DNA of 64,000 bases. Source: Micropterix aruncella. Lineage: Eukaryota > Arthropoda > Insecta > Lepidoptera > Micropterigidae. Shown here piece after piece: positions 11,868-24,355 of this stretch (positions are counted from its first letter, which is position 1; every line of letters starts with the position of its first letter). The stretch is taken from positions 6,190,296-6,254,295 of the forward strand of contig OX155957.1 of assembly GCA_944548615.1 (NCBI GenBank), written 5' to 3'. Under the pieces are notes generated by a model. The model was not told where the DNA came from and searched no databases. It worked only from the letters and a program-made list of their open reading frames with translations. A program made the translations under genes and the position numbers.

Positions 11868-12513
11868 TGTAGGAACTGCATATCAAGTCAACAAAAGCAT
11901 TAGATTCTAGGATATCTATAATCGCAAACACAATAAATTCTACACGCGTAACTGCCATTAAATTCCACCTAATTTCGGTAATTAATGCAGTCGCAAGCTG
12001 GTGACTCATCAATTTCTTCTGATCGATTCATTCGACAAACTTATTCCCCCCACGCTCTTAGCATTGCATCATGCACTACAGTATATAAGCCCATACATTT
12101 GACAAATTAATTATCATCCCCTAGTGACCGTCTATCGCGCTCATAATTCGCGATCATCCTCTGGCAGTCAGCCACACCGGTCAAGCATCCTCGGTCAGTC
12201 TCCCGACACGCATCATTCTCGAGTAGACGTTACTCATCATCCTCGGGCCGTCTTCCGACACGCGATCATCATCACTCAAGTCTCTCGCCGCGCCTCATAC
12301 TTCGACACACATCTGCGACATCACCTTCGAGCACACACTACACACACCGCGACTTACTATTCGAAGGCGTTACATCTGGCAATCATCAACTACGTTCTTC
12401 AATAAATAACTTCAACTTCACCAAGAACGACTTTCACTAGGGAGAAAACCCCCTGATGATACCACCTCCTCACTCACGAGCAAATGGAGTCCAGTGAGGG
12501 GTGGTCCCTCACA
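11868..12513 (+). mobile_element. Solo LTR candidate
   Basis: The stretch begins TGTAGG and ends CTCACA (TGT...ACA). It is flanked on both sides by CAAG (11864-11867 and 12514-12517), a 4-bp target-site duplication typical of Gypsy-type integration. A TATA box, TATATAAG, is at 12082-12089 and an AATAAA signal at 12401-12406, in the U3-R-U5 order expected of an LTR. There is no adjacent gag or pol. The 93-codon open frame at 12124-12405 has biased composition and lies in the expected transcribed part; I do not regard it as a gene. The call rests on termini and signals, since no second LTR is present. Confidence 0.5.
12082..12089 (+). promoter_or_regulatory. TATA box of the LTR candidate
   Basis: TATATAAG lies about 320 bp upstream of an AATAAA signal, consistent with an LTR promoter. 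It is inferred from position only. Confidence 0.4.
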
Positions 12514-12559
12514 CAAGGAAAGTTTTTAACCTACTTAATTTATTGGTCAATTGATATTG

Positions 12560-13050
<491 letters not shown>

Positions 13051-13982
13051 TTTTTAACATATTTACTTCTTACGTAGTCGAATTTAACGTGACACGTGAT
13101 TAATTAAGACATTGAGTGTCATTTAACTGTGTTGAGAGCCATCGTATTTTCTAAACACCAAGTAAATATTTTTAGATTTAATTAATCCGTTGTTGTTTAT
13201 ATTGCAACCCGTTTGAACGGATGCGGATGTGGCCGTCAAGCGGATGTGCACGTTATGACGACATCATTGTCAACAAGCTTCGTCGGCGACGGAAGTGCAT
13301 GAAATATATGGCGACAGGTCGACTGCAAGTGGTGCCGCGCCGCACAGTGTTTCGGCTGAGGTGGTCAGAAATAAAAAGGCTACATTTTTGGTTTAATTTG
13401 TTTCGCCGCTTTCATTTTATATTTTTTTCGGAATACATACAGTTGTTTCATGACATTACATATAAATATTGTAAAATTTTAAAATCAAATTTAATCACAT
13501 GTTTCCACGACATAAATATTTAAACATTAAAGATAAAGAGAATCACATATAGAATCATAAAGAGAATGAACAAAATAAATTTAAAGTGAATACAAGTTAT
13601 ATATTATAGTTTAACAGATATGTAATATAAATATAATTATAAAAAACATATTTTAAATACGTCGAGAGCGTTATTAAGGATTTCTTTCTTGAGAGACATA
13701 GTTGACGTGTTGAATACATACATACGGCCTAACAGTGTATTACAAATTTTACTTACCCTATACATGTAACAGTTTTGGGCATAATTAGTACTAAATTGGG
13801 AAAATATATAATTCAAAGCAGATTAGAGCTATTGAGGTAACCTGTCAATTACCACATTTGCGCATTTTCTTTTTATTGCCATGATTAAAGCCAATGAAAT
13901 GTAGCTGCTTCGTTGTAATAATTATATTATAATTAGTTATAAATATATAATATATTATACTAAATGTGATACAATCACTATC
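13051..13982. other. Unassigned AT-rich sequence
   Basis: A 100-codon open frame at 13221-13523 has no recognisable domain and becomes very hydrophobic and AT-driven. I do not call it a gene. Confidence 0.4.
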
Positions 13983-14070
13983 GTGGGGGAAGGGGGAGTT
14001 GGCGGGTTGGGGAATTGGAGCTGAAGGTGCTTATCTGCTTGCCGGGAAAGCCAAGGGGTGACACAACCGA
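13983..14070 (-). repeat. RepB terminal fragment
   Basis: On the minus strand it reads GTGTCACCCCTTGGC followed by CTTTCCCGGCAAGCAG, then C-rich sequence. This matches the 5' end of RepB at 4045 and 62681. Confidence 0.45.
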
Positions 14071-14077
14071 TTTTTTA

Positions 14078-14383
14078 TTATTCGTAATATCTTGATATAA
14101 TATGTATCAGATTAAAGTGCCACTTTTTTGTAACAATTATAATTAGAAAAGGCCAAAACGAATGAAAATTCAATTGTTTTATGAACAAATTTGGAATACG
14201 TTCAATTCTTTTTAATTGAACATAATAGCTAGTGGACCAGATTTGAGAAGGATATTCGAGGGGACTGTGGATGAATGCATAATACAAGAGTAAGAGAGAA
14301 TTGTTTTCTGTGAACGGTTTTGAAGCTCGAAGTATGAACCATAACATACTATACTTTTTTCGTGATCTCCCCCTTCTCCCCAT
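14078..14383 (-). pseudogene. LINE reverse-transcriptase C-terminal fragment
   Basis: The 101-codon minus-strand frame includes LLLLYYAFIHSPLEYPSQIW, then YVQLKRIERI and LFIKQLNF. This corresponds to the post-RT block common to insect non-LTR elements (LY.A.IRS.LEYAS.IW, then IERIQ..FL). About 60 residues are recognisable; neither the RT catalytic core nor the endonuclease is present. The fragment abuts a RepB end. It is a dead piece; the clade cannot be assigned. Confidence 0.55.
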
Positions 14384-14390
14384 AATATAA

Positions 14391-16465
14391 CATGTACGTA
14401 AATGCTCAAATTTTAAATGTATCTATGGCCCGCGTAACCAAATGGACCATTGACCTCGGTTTTATTCGGTTTTTAACTATGCAAAATCTCATTGCTGTGC
14501 GTCAAGCTGATCGCGGTTGTCTTATCATAGACGGACAGACAGACATACATTGGTAGTTAAATAATAACGTGAGAGTTGATAATAATTAAATGTGGAAAAA
14601 ATAACTTACTCTCTAAAAGAACTCCTAGAACTCGGATTGCATTATCTTTGGCTATGGCAAAACCACTTTCATTATAATTAAAAGTTAAAACATTGTTTTT
14701 CTTTAAAATACTAACCAAATCCATTTATAAAAAATAAAAAAAGTAGGTCAAAGCTATACCATTACCATTAAATCACATTATTGAAAAAATATAAATTTCA
14801 TCAATTCCATGAAGAAAGAAATAAATTCACAATCCTTTTAATTTAAAAAAAAACTAAAAAAATGGTGATGTTCATTAGAAGCGGTTGTCTATTAAATGAT
14901 GCTAATTGCATCTATCAAGATATTTAAAACCCTAATTCACATCCAATCTGTTCACTTTAGGTAGTGACGAAATTTTCCTGAAACCATGTATTCACATAAT
15001 TGTTCCATAACTTAGCACACTTACGGATTCAGTGAGGTGTTTGCTCGCAAAGAAGAATGAAATAGACAAATATAATATAAAAAGCCACATATAAAATATT
15101 AGACTAAAGAACATTAAAAACAGAACACTAAAAATCATAGCTATTGATTATACTAAAGATTTGATATCACAAAAGATATGATAACACATCACATTAAGAT
15201 ATGTTATGATATCTCCTAACTGGGCAGTGCCTGTTCCAAGGAAAACGCCGATTTTATATTATATAATTAAAAAAAAGAAAAAAAAAATAGTTTTTTGAAA
15301 ATGATGATAACAAATTGTTATAGTAAATTTACAAATAAAAAAAAGAAAAAATGAAAGAAAAAAGGCAAAATAATTATTCAAAAATATAAATAATCGTTAA
15401 ATAATAAAAGTAGCAAAAAATATTTTAAAATAAATCCAAGTATATAATTTTATTTTATAAAAATAAAAAACTGAATTCACTCTTGTTTTATATAGGTAAT
15501 TATGTTGTTAGAGATGTGAGGGTGTGTATAGTGTATGTGTGTGTGTGTGTAAATGTGTTGTATTTTTGAAATGTCATTAGGATATATTCAGTTTCCCTTC
15601 TTCCTTTACTAATTAGCCACTGTATGAGATTTTTTTTAAGAACAACCTGCGTCAGTCCTAAAGTATCGAAGTATTTTCATTAATCTTGGAGCAATTATAA
15701 TGATGTTGTCCAAATGACGTAAATCTCCTGGGAATTTTATAATTTGGTATCTGAGCCGACCTTATGTTCTTAGCAGGGAACGATGTCTGCTTGCGCGCCA
15801 ATGTAATTTAAAACAGTTTTTAAACAATACAGTTGCCTGAAATAACTTTAAATACTATTAATTTATTTAAGTTTTTACTTAGAGGCGGAACTAGTGTGCG
15901 CCATGCAATATCTCATATTTCGTATTTCGCCTCGGCTATGAAACTATTTCGGCTAAATAAAATTTTAAGTAAGAGGAGATTTTAGGGCGAGAAATGCCTG
16001 AAGGCAATGTATGACGATTTGCTGGTCCTTAAGCCATATGTTTTTTTAAAGCATATGGCTTTAGGCGTTGGTGGTTAAATAACACAAACACAGCACATAA
16101 ACTACTGCTGCTCTGCTCTCAAACTACGATTGTACCCTTTACCATCAATCTACTGCTTTTAAAGCTCCCAATGCTGTATGTTAATAAAGATGTTGTGGTA
16201 CATTAATTAGCACGCCTTCAATAATTGTATATATTTAATAACATTTCTTAGAAATACAACACTTGTATTAACACACGGGTCAGGTTTAAAAATTTAAAAG
16301 TTGCCACCGAGATTTTGACATCCTAAGGGCCCTTACATGTGTTAATCCGGCACTGTCTCTCTGTCTGAGCTTAATAATAGATTTCGACACCGTTTGACCG
16401 CTCACTATTAAAGTTGACACATATATGTACATGTATGTTTTCATAGAGAATGTTTTTATATCTGC
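14391..16465. other. Unassigned AT-rich sequence
   Basis: Long AT-rich stretch with poly-A/T tracts and a short TG run near 15530-15550. No family was recognised. Confidence 0.4.
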
Positions 16466-16468
16466 TTT

Positions 16469-16950
16469 ATTGTAACTTGCCACTAGATGTCGCTGCAGCA
16501 CATCAACTTGTATACCGTCCAACCGATCGCCATGAAAATTGGTATACATAGGTATTTTATATATACATACGCAATTTAGGTCATATATTATTATTGCTGT
16601 ACTGGACACATATAAAAAAATGTGATGGCGTCATTACCGTTATTAAACATTGGCAGATAAATATTTTTTTTTATTGAGAAGTTTATTATGATATCTGCTT
16701 CATTGAAACTCACCACTAGATGACGCTGCAGCTCCTCAGCTTCTATACCGTTCAACCGATCGCCTTAAAATTGATATACATAGGTATTTAAGTCCGAATA
16801 ATATTTTCGCGCTATCCACTTTTTGTAACTTATCACTAGATGGCGCTGCAGCACATCAACTTGTATACCGTTCAACCGATCGCCATGAAAATTGCTATAC
16901 ATCAATATTTGAGCACGGATATAACACGGGCAACGCCGGGTAATACCACT
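16469..16950 (+). mobile_element. Helitron-like 3' region with three degenerate direct repeats
   Basis: A ~90-bp unit is repeated at about 16469-16560, 16700-16790 and 16826-16915. Its landmarks are CACTAGATG.CGCTGCAGC, TATACCGT.CAACCGATCGCC and ATACAT...TATTT. After the last unit comes GGGCAACGCCGGGTAATACC and then CTAGT at about 16949. A GC-rich block followed shortly by CTAGT is the usual 3' end of Helitrons. The 5' end is not identified and no Rep/helicase is present, so a non-autonomous copy is likely. Confidence 0.45.
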
Positions 16951-17909
16951 AGTATCTATACAATAACTTCAATACGTTTTGTAATATTGAACTTTAATGA
17001 ATTATCCTATATTTATGAATTACATTTTGTTTTATCAAGCGTTTTTTTAGTTTGTGTTATGACAATTTATTTTTGATTATTTTGATTAGTGACTATGTTT
17101 AAATTATTTTTATTTTTCTAATGTATTGAGTAACAAAATGTTATTCTGAGTTCATATTTACTGTTGTTTATTTTCACGTTAAGTTTCAATTATTAGGTCC
17201 TTGCAATTACTGTTCTATATAGGTAATTTAAGGCCAAAAACTTTGTATGAAAAATATATAATAATTTTATAGAAATATTGACCCCTACTATCTATGCAGA
17301 TTTGTAATTTTAATGGAACTTGCTCAATTCCTCTACTGTAAAACTCTAGTGAACAGGAACCAAAAAATGCTTTAAAGGAGTTTTTCCCCGACTCTTTAAA
17401 GTAGATTTTTCCCCTTGTAAAAAGTTAAATAAATTATGAAAAATATAACTCTATTGGAGCAAGGTCTGGAAAGTACGGTGGGCGACCAATAGTCTCCAGC
17501 CGCAACTATTGCAACTTTGCGACTGTTTGCAGTGAAATCTATGGTTATACGTTGCCATGCAGAAGCAGTGGCGATGACCGATTGACCAGGTTCGGTTATT
17601 TAATCACGAGCTTCTCCATCATTGTTTGCAGTTCTTAACAGTACACATTTACGGTAACTGTATAGCCAGACTGCAAAATGCTGTAATAGAAAACACCGGC
17701 ACAGGATCGTATATTCAATCAAATAATGGCCTTGAATAAAAAAATATTTGATTTTGAAATTTCAACTCAAACCCAACTTATCTAAGTTTAAAGTGGTCAG
17801 TGTGAAAAACCAGCTATTACATTGGTAAGGGCCCAATGTATTAGTAAAATATTTTTCTTCTTCTTCTTCTTCTTCATCAGCGCGCATTCGCCCACCCGTA
17901 TTCCCGTAT
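16951..17909. other. Unassigned AT-rich sequence with CTT microsatellite
   Basis: A CTT run is at about 17857-17877. The remainder has no recognisable feature. Confidence 0.4.
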
Positions 17910-18626
17910 TTAATTCATGTCAGTCTTCGAAACATCTAGTATATCATTATTAATATGATAGAGGTCAGGATGTTCTTCAGTGGTTGGTTCGAACGGACAA
18001 TGGCTTGCCAGGATTTCGCCATTCTCTTGCGTCACCGTTACAATATTTAAAGTGCCTTCCGGTAAATTCTCAACGCTAATCACTTGAGCGACGTCCATGT
18101 AGTGCTCGTCGTTCGCCATGTCGTCTTTGTAATGCACGGCCGAGTCCGTCTTCACGTACGTCACTTTCTGCATTACGAGGTCTTTGATAGCCATGGAGTT
18201 TATGTTGATGGGAACCAGGTTTGTGTCTGCCATATTTTGAGTATCTTTGGCCTGTTCCCTGAATTCAATAATCATGGGAATATTCTCCACGTCATTGTCC
18301 TTGTCTTTGGGGTTTTGTTCCGCCTGTGCATCTTTCTGCTTTGAGCAGACTTGATTCGTTTCCAAGTGCTTCTTTAAATGACTCGGCAGAAGCCATCCTC
18401 TCCCGCAAATGTTACAAGTATGCGGTTTAACCTTTGTGTGAATTTTCGAGTGCTTGTTTAGCTGACTCTGAGTGGTAAATTTTCTATTGCACAGCGTGCA
18501 AGCGAAGGGTCTCTCGCCGGTGTGCGTGCGTATGTGCGCACGCAAATTGCATCTGGTAAATGCTTTACCGCATATATCGCACACGTAAGGCTTCACTCCG
18601 GTGTGTATTCTCGTGTGTATCACCAC
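17910..18626 (-). CDS. C2H2 zinc-finger protein fragment (3' part)
   Basis: The open frame encodes about 238 residues. It starts inside a zinc-finger linker ([12 protein letters not shown]), so the real N-terminus is missing. Three fingers follow. Finger 1 (C16, C19, H31, H35) has 11 rather than 12 residues between the second Cys and first His. Finger 2 (C43, C46, H59, H63) is canonical. Finger 3 (C71, C74, H87) ends with Cys94 after a longer gap. Linkers TGERPF and TKVKPH are typical. A ~140-residue acidic tail without known domain completes the frame. Such proteins are usually sequence-specific DNA-binding regulators in the nucleus. Immediately upstream, the frame runs into RTE retrotransposon 5' sequence with a stop 27 codons before, and no good splice acceptor is visible at the finger. 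It is either a last exon whose junction I cannot place or a gene fragment. The long uninterrupted frame favours recent coding status. Confidence 0.55.
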   Translation of the reverse strand: MVIHTRIHTGVKPYVCDICGKAFTRCNLRAHIRTHTGERPFACTLCNRKFTTQSQLNKHSKIHTKVKPHTCNICGRGWLLPSHLKKHLETNQVCSKQKDAQAEQNPKDKDNDVENIPMIIEFREQAKDTQNMADTNLVPININSMAIKDLVMQKVTYVKTDSAVHYKDDMANDEHYMDVAQVISVENLPEGTLNIVTVTQENGEILASHCPFEPTTEEHPDLYHINNDILDVSKTDMN

Positions 18627-18639
18627 CGTCCGGACCGGT

Positions 18640-18960
18640 TGTCCGTTTCCCTCATCCAGACAGGTCCAGCTGTCTCCTTGATGTCATACGTTGCCAGTGT
18701 CAGTTTGGTTTGGCAGCCTGATCGTACCCAGAGATTCTTAGCACCCCCTGCCCCGCCGTTACCGTAACCGCTGTCGTGGCTCGGGCTAGTGGGGCTGCTG
18801 GGGACTGGGGGCCGTGGTAAGGTTGTACTGTTCATCATGATTGGAGGTATTTAGCCCGATACCCGCCACATCGGCCACACGTCTTGGCGAGCTCCACACT
18901 TTCAGGAAAATATTTCCATTTCCTAGGCTTGTGGCAACCTGGTCGGGTTACTCAACCGCC
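18640..18960 (-). mobile_element. RTE-type LINE 5' end fragment
   Basis: On the minus strand, ATG at 18838 opens a frame rich in Pro/Ser (RPPVPSSPTSPSHDSGYG), followed by GAKNLWVRSGC and [11 protein letters not shown]. The KNLWVG and LTIATYN.RTL-like strings are typical of the start of RTE endonuclease ORFs in insects. The 5' UTR-like sequence upstream extends to about 18960. After about 70 codons the frame ends at the junction with the zinc-finger sequence. The endonuclease body and RT are absent. Confidence 0.45.
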
Positions 18961-20011
18961 GAATTGCACTATATTCACAAAATTTTATTTAATTATTATT
19001 TATTGTAGAGAAAATTTCAAAATATATGCTGACGCTTAGAATTTAAATTTCGAATAATATTTAAATTTCGAATAATAATAATAATATTTTTTATACCTAC
19101 CTAATTTAATTTTGTGATACCCAACCTATCTGATTTAGTGCTATTATTATAATATGAGTTATTAAAAAATATTGTTGAGTCAATATCTCTATTCAATTAT
19201 GTTGTTAAAAAAAACAGGTTATGTTGTTAAAAAAAATACGTTTTGCGGCACTGAATAATTGTAAAATTCCATTTTACTACACCACAATCACAATAAAAAA
19301 AAATGGAAATTTAAGTCATATATTTTTATTGATGCAAATATTTTTATTACTGGACAGATATTATTAAAATTATTTAGGTAATATCCTGAGTGTGATGACG
19401 TCATTACCGGTGCACCCGTTGCATGAGGATGTTCTGCAAATATTTCAGGAATTAATTGAATTTCCAATTTGCATATCTCGCACGCTAATCATATCGCATC
19501 CGGCAGCTCGTTAGATTAACTGCTCTCGTCGTTATTGGATTCGGAATATTAATATTGATAAGACGAATCTACGTGAGATATAATTATTAAACGTATAGAA
19601 ACGAAATGAAATCCAAAATTTCATTCATTAGTAAAGGTAAGTATTAAATGTTTCGCTGTTTAATATTACCTAGCTGTAATTCGCCCGTTCTAAGGTTAAA
19701 CTATTTATTTTATTATTGGAACTCATGGTTGTGAAGATACAAATTTACAATAATTTCCCGTGCATCTCTTTGGTAATTATAAGTGTGATATTAGGGAAAG
19801 GAGACCTAAAGCGGTCATACTACCTAAAGTGGGATCTCTCGTATACAGGATGAGATTTAAATTATTGTCATTTCTAAGTCGTTGTTTTGAAAAGTAGTAT
19901 AAGAATACAAAATTTTACAAAAAAAACTACTTATTTTTTTAAATAAGTGCAGTAGCTATTTAATGGGGAAACTTAGTACGGATATACTCCTGATCAGATT
20001 CTGTAATTAAT
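18961..20011. other. Unassigned AT-rich sequence
   Basis: No coding frame or repeat recognised. Confidence 0.4.
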
Positions 20012-21310
20012 TTAAACATCGGAATTTTTATTCATAGTAGTTATATTATTTGTGATAGTGCTATTGCCTATACAGGAGTTCCGCCTATGCATGATGTCGT
20101 TAGATAAATTTACACCAACGTTTGTGAAATAAACATTTAATATATTTGCAATTTTCAGTTTGTCGGATATACGAGTAGGTACATTGTTTGAGATTAGTTC
20201 GGTAACTTTAATTTTTATTTCTGTATTGGAGCTCAGTTTCTTGACTGCCTTCCATATTACCTTTGGATGATATTTGTCTCTTTCGATCATTTCCTTATAT
20301 TGTTTTTCTTTTTTTTTTTTAATTATGCTTGCACATATATTTCTATATCGTTTATAATAGTTCAAAAATATAATGTTTTTTGGAAAAGTCCTAGTTTGTT
20401 TGTGGAGCTTGTCTCATTTTTAATACAGCTTATAATATCTGCATTTATCCATGGTTTGAGTATTCTGTGCTTACGTTTATTCACTTTCGTCGTGGTATTT
20501 TTTTCGATGTGAGTTTTCAGTGTGTTTAGTAATTCTTCAGTAGCTGTATCTACGTCATGCGTGTACATATTTTGCCACGTTTCGTTAATTAAGTCAATTT
20601 GTAGACCGTCGTAATTTAGAGTTTTTGTAAGCTTTTCATTATTATAGGTCTTTTTTAGTAAGGAACATATATAATGAGGAATGTGCTGCAGTGACCAGTA
20701 ATAGTCGACTGTATGATAGCAGACTGGAACTTGTTTTTAGTTTTTATGTAGATGTGGTCAATACAAGTATTATTTTCAGGACTGGTAGTTGTATTTATAG
20801 TCGACTTGAATCCTAGTTCACTCATTAGGTTCTGGTATTCATCGGAATGAGTGTGTTTGTTGTTTGATGTATGGATATATTGATATCACCTGCCACTATG
20901 ACGTGTTTGATCTTATCATTTGAAAACTTACGTATTGCATTATCTACTGATTTTAACAATCTATTTGTCTTGGGGAACGAGGTTGACCTATAAAGGGCAA
21001 GGATTCTTGTTTCTACATTTAAACAGGTCACGTCTGTAATATCTAGATCCTCTACAGATGCATTTAAAGTCGATTTAGTGTAAATTATCACTCCATCCGA
21101 TCTATTTATATTATGTTTAGTCCCTCTGCAACCGTAGTTTTGTAGTCGTGGTAAATAAGGAATATCACGTATCCAACACTCACTTAAAATGACTATGTCA
21201 ACATCAAAGGATAGCTGGTGAAGTAAACAATACACTTGGTCCATGTTTTTTGAGATGCTACGTATATTTAATAAAAGTATAGTAACCGGCTCACTCAGTC
21301 TAAAGTTCAC
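20012..21310 (-). pseudogene. LINE ORF2 fragment: AP endonuclease and linker, no RT
   Basis: Three minus-strand frames together resemble the N-terminal half of a non-LTR retrotransposon ORF2. The first, 20825-21310, holds the endonuclease start (TILLLNIRSISKNMDQ, then DIVILSECWI, later KHVIVAGDINI). These correspond to the NIRS, the ...E.W and the GD.N motifs of the APE-like domain. The second (20362-20568) and third (20012-20365) hold the linker (KHRILKPWINADIISCI, then YKRYRNIC, then HPKVIWKAVKKL). The frames are separated by shifts and a stretch of ~250 bp with no open frame. RT motifs are absent, so this copy lacks its 3' half. Its first codons read into the 14-bp-motif cluster at 21286, marking the insertion or rearrangement border. 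Confidence 0.6.
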
Positions 21311-21480
21311 TCGCTCTAAAATCGATATCGGGTCAGTCGCTCTAAAATGCAGTGAGAATAATTTTAGAGCGAATGAGCTTTAGACTGAGTGATCCTCCGT
21401 TAAAATATTGAAAAATGACAAAGCGGGTCACTCAGTATAAAAAGTAGCAAGTCGGGTCAGTCAGTCTAAAATGTAGCAAC
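21286..21480. repeat. TCASTCRSTCTAAA motif cluster A with foldback core
   Basis: The 14-bp motif TCASTCRSTCTAAA (S=C/G, R=A/G) or a one-mismatch version occurs seven times. On the plus strand it is at 21291, 21307, 21333, 21428 and 21457; on the minus strand at 21363-21376 and 21379-21392. Positions 21288-21322 and 21361-21395 form a 35-bp near-perfect inverted repeat. Several copies are preceded by CGGG or CCGG. The same arrangement recurs at 46789-46979. It has no coding content. It could be a foldback transposon with subterminal repeats or an array of binding sites; function is not known. Confidence 0.7.
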
Positions 21481-22961
21481 CGGTGAATTATAACAGCCTG
21501 TGCGCTACCGAAAAATAGCGGTCTGCGGATTGTTGCCAGTTTTCCTCTTTTGTTTCGCGTTATTTGAATGGATAATTACAAAATAATTAATGTTATGCAG
21601 CAGGCGTATTTTATACTTGTTACTTTTTAAGATTTGCGAGTACACTTTTTATGCTACGTTCACTGCACTTTTCACGACGTTGTCGTTTGTGCTACGGAGC
21701 GCAACGTTCCTTTTAAAACGGATTTGACGTTCTTGACCTAAATTTGCAAACCTCGAAGTGTAAAATATAGCAAAAAAAATGCATGACTACACGTTGACCT
21801 GTCTTCTGCCTACATTACAACAAAACCTTACAAATTGTGAAAAAATATAAGCGGATATATTTGAGAAAGTTTCAAACTCGCATCATATTGTATATCAAAT
21901 CGTTTCACTTGTACAAATAAAGTGAATAGCAAGTCAGGTACATATGCAATAGAGACGATTTCCACGTACCTAACGATCACATTCTCGAAGACAGAACGAA
22001 ACGGAGGCCCTCGAATATTTTATTGGAAAAGATTTGAAATTCCCCCACAGTATTGCCGCCTGCGCTCTTCCAATTGTATTTTGAATCCATTGCTAAACCC
22101 ATTACAAAATTTGCTGTGCTCACGACGGCGTATGTCTGAACCCATTATTACGTTAACGTAAAAAATAAAGTCAGCCAATATTTCGCTGTTGCAAAGACCA
22201 GTGTCAGTGTACCTTGTCATATCAAACAGGAAATATTTTTGAGAACTTATATCAAGTACAAAAAATAAGAAACAATAAACCCAGAGAAAAATTACTGGGA
22301 AATATAACAAAATATTGCCCGAGGCATATTCCTTGTAGGCATATTCCTTCCAAAACTAAAGTGGTGGTGCATCATTTCACTATCTTCATCGCCACTCATG
22401 TAGTGCTATGTATGTATGGTGCGAAGCAGAGGGGAATTTACATCAGGAAAGACATTTTGGCTCCCTATATGGTTAGTAATGGCAGCTTACAGCTTATAGT
22501 AGGTAATAAAATTGTTTTAATTCAGCAAATGAACAAAGTTCTGCTAATTAATATTCGAAAATATTTTTTTAAAAAAATGCAGATAATTCGAATACAGTTT
22601 AGTCTCAGCTTTAGAGTAGACATCAAACCTTTTCTCCGGAGCAACAAAACACCTGTACGGTGTTTAGTAACAAACACTAAGTACGGTGTTTAGTAATAAT
22701 ATTTGTTTTAAAACGTCCAATATTGAATAAAAGGCTTCTAATTAAATTTTACAAAGTGTACAACTGAACTATAAATCGTACTATTGTACTGAAATATAAA
22801 TAGCACTGTTAAATATTTTTTTTTCTCTCCTGCATAGTTGACTTGTAATAAGATGTTTGCAAATTTGGGAACGATATCACTCAATTACTCTTAGCCATTT
22901 TGTTTTAAATGGATTAATGCTTCGATACGGAATATATGCACATGATCGAACGCGGAATATA
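21481..22961. other. Unassigned sequence
   Basis: A 159-codon open frame at 22214-22693 has no recognisable domain and uneven composition. I do not support it as a gene. Confidence 0.35.
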
Positions 22962-23283
22962 TGCATTATAGGAACCTTTCTCAAAAAGAAAACGCTATTC
23001 AACCATTGTAATGCTAAATCTGATTAAAAAAATCCTCGGGACACGCAATATTTCCAGACAAAAAAAACCTTAATTTACAGAGAAAAATGTTTTTTAGGTT
23101 TCTGCTTTTAAAAAACTAATATCTCCGCCATATTACTTTAAAAAACAACCTACCAAAACTCACGGGGACGTTTCATTGAATGCCTATATCTCGCTATGTA
23201 TTGAGGCCGAATAGATTGTTGCAGTTCGGAAGCAGCGCTCAGTTGACGTTAAAAAAAATAATAAATACAATAGGTTCCTATAA
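22962..23283. mobile_element. RepD MITE-like element, copy 1
   Basis: The ends are TATAGGAACC and GGTTCCTATA, a 10-bp perfect terminal inverted repeat. The interior contains TTTCTCAAAAA, CATTGTAATGCTAAAT, GAATGCCTATATCTCGCT and a GAGGCCGAATA block. A second full copy lies at 36983-37378, and partial copies at 43045-43115, 46411-46442 and 50620-50710. It is non-coding. A TA target site is possible but not proven. Confidence 0.55.
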
Positions 23284-23689
23284 CGCAACTCCATACCAAA
23301 TAATTTGACCAACACTACCCATACCAAATAATTTGAAAGCCTAGGTGCAATGGACCTGTTCAATACAGATTTGACAAAAAAAAAAGTCAGCTGTCAGTTT
23401 CACCCCAGTGAGGTTATAACAGCTAAAATTTTCTTTTTAGTTTATTCTTTTCTAGCTGATACCTAATAAACCTGAATGAAAAGATGGCTGATTCTTTTTT
23501 CGAAACTTACGATCCAGCGATGGCTGCAGTTAAAATGTAAAAAAACAGGTGTTCGGCATGAAAAAAAGGTAAATAAAGCGACTTCAAATAACACACGTAG
23601 TCTTTATTGATATTCATGTTTTATTTTTCTTTTAGAGCAAGAAAAGGATACACTGAAGAATTCAACATCATAGCAGACCTATTTAGTCA
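23284..23689. other. Unassigned sequence
   Basis: No recognised feature. Confidence 0.4.
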
Positions 23690-24355
23690 CAAAATTATAT
23701 ATTCTTACAAATGACAGTCAAGTCTACACTCAGTCTTTGATCTCACCGTTAAACGTTTTAACCTTGGTCAACTGTGGCGTGGCAATTACCGTGGGTGAAA
23801 TAATCTAGTTACATAATACTAGTTCTGTTAACGGTACACCATTAAAAACGGCAACCTTTTTGAAACGGTATATAAATAAAAATCCTTACAAATCATTTTT
23901 TATTTTTATATGCGCTACAAAAATAAGGAATCAGGTTTTGTTCAAGACTGACAAAGTCCTGTATGTTGGGTGTTGAATGATGTATGTGCTATACACAGTG
24001 AGTTAGTTGTCCAGTATCAGCTCGGATGATGGTTGAAAGACTTCGCTAAGTAGCCATTGTCCTATAATCAACTGTCCCAACTCTGCTTTTATAATATATT
24101 TCACTCTACACCTTTAAGATCAGCTGCCATTCTTCATAATACAAATAAATCAGTCTGCTCACTGAATATTTTCCTAAAACCACAAAATGATCTTCTAAAA
24201 TAGTGTATTGTAATTTAAACAGTCGACAAATCCTTTGTAGAAAAATACCTAAATAGCCAATTTCCGCATCTCAAATCCTATTGCTTTGAAGGGGGGACAG
24301 ACTGCATGGGCGGTAAGGTGTACGCTCACATGTGGCAAGACAGCTGTCTTAAGTA
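23690..24355. repeat. RepC array, left part
   Basis: This segment is colinear with 28200-28735 and then with the unit end at 27120-27225. Landmarks are CAGTCTTTGAT, ACATAATACTAGTTCTGT, GGTACACCATTAAAA and GGCAACCTTTTTGAAA, then GTACGCTCACATGTGGCAAG and ACAGCTGTCTTA. It is cut at TTAAGTA by the LINE that follows. Confidence 0.6.

Noticed and set aside
12124..12405. 93-codon His/Ser-rich frame considered as a gene
   Set aside because: It lies between the TATA box and poly(A) signal of a solo LTR candidate and looks like untranslated LTR sequence.
22214..22693. 159-codon open frame considered as a gene
   Set aside because: No domain, poor codon character, and no homologous copy or context to support it.
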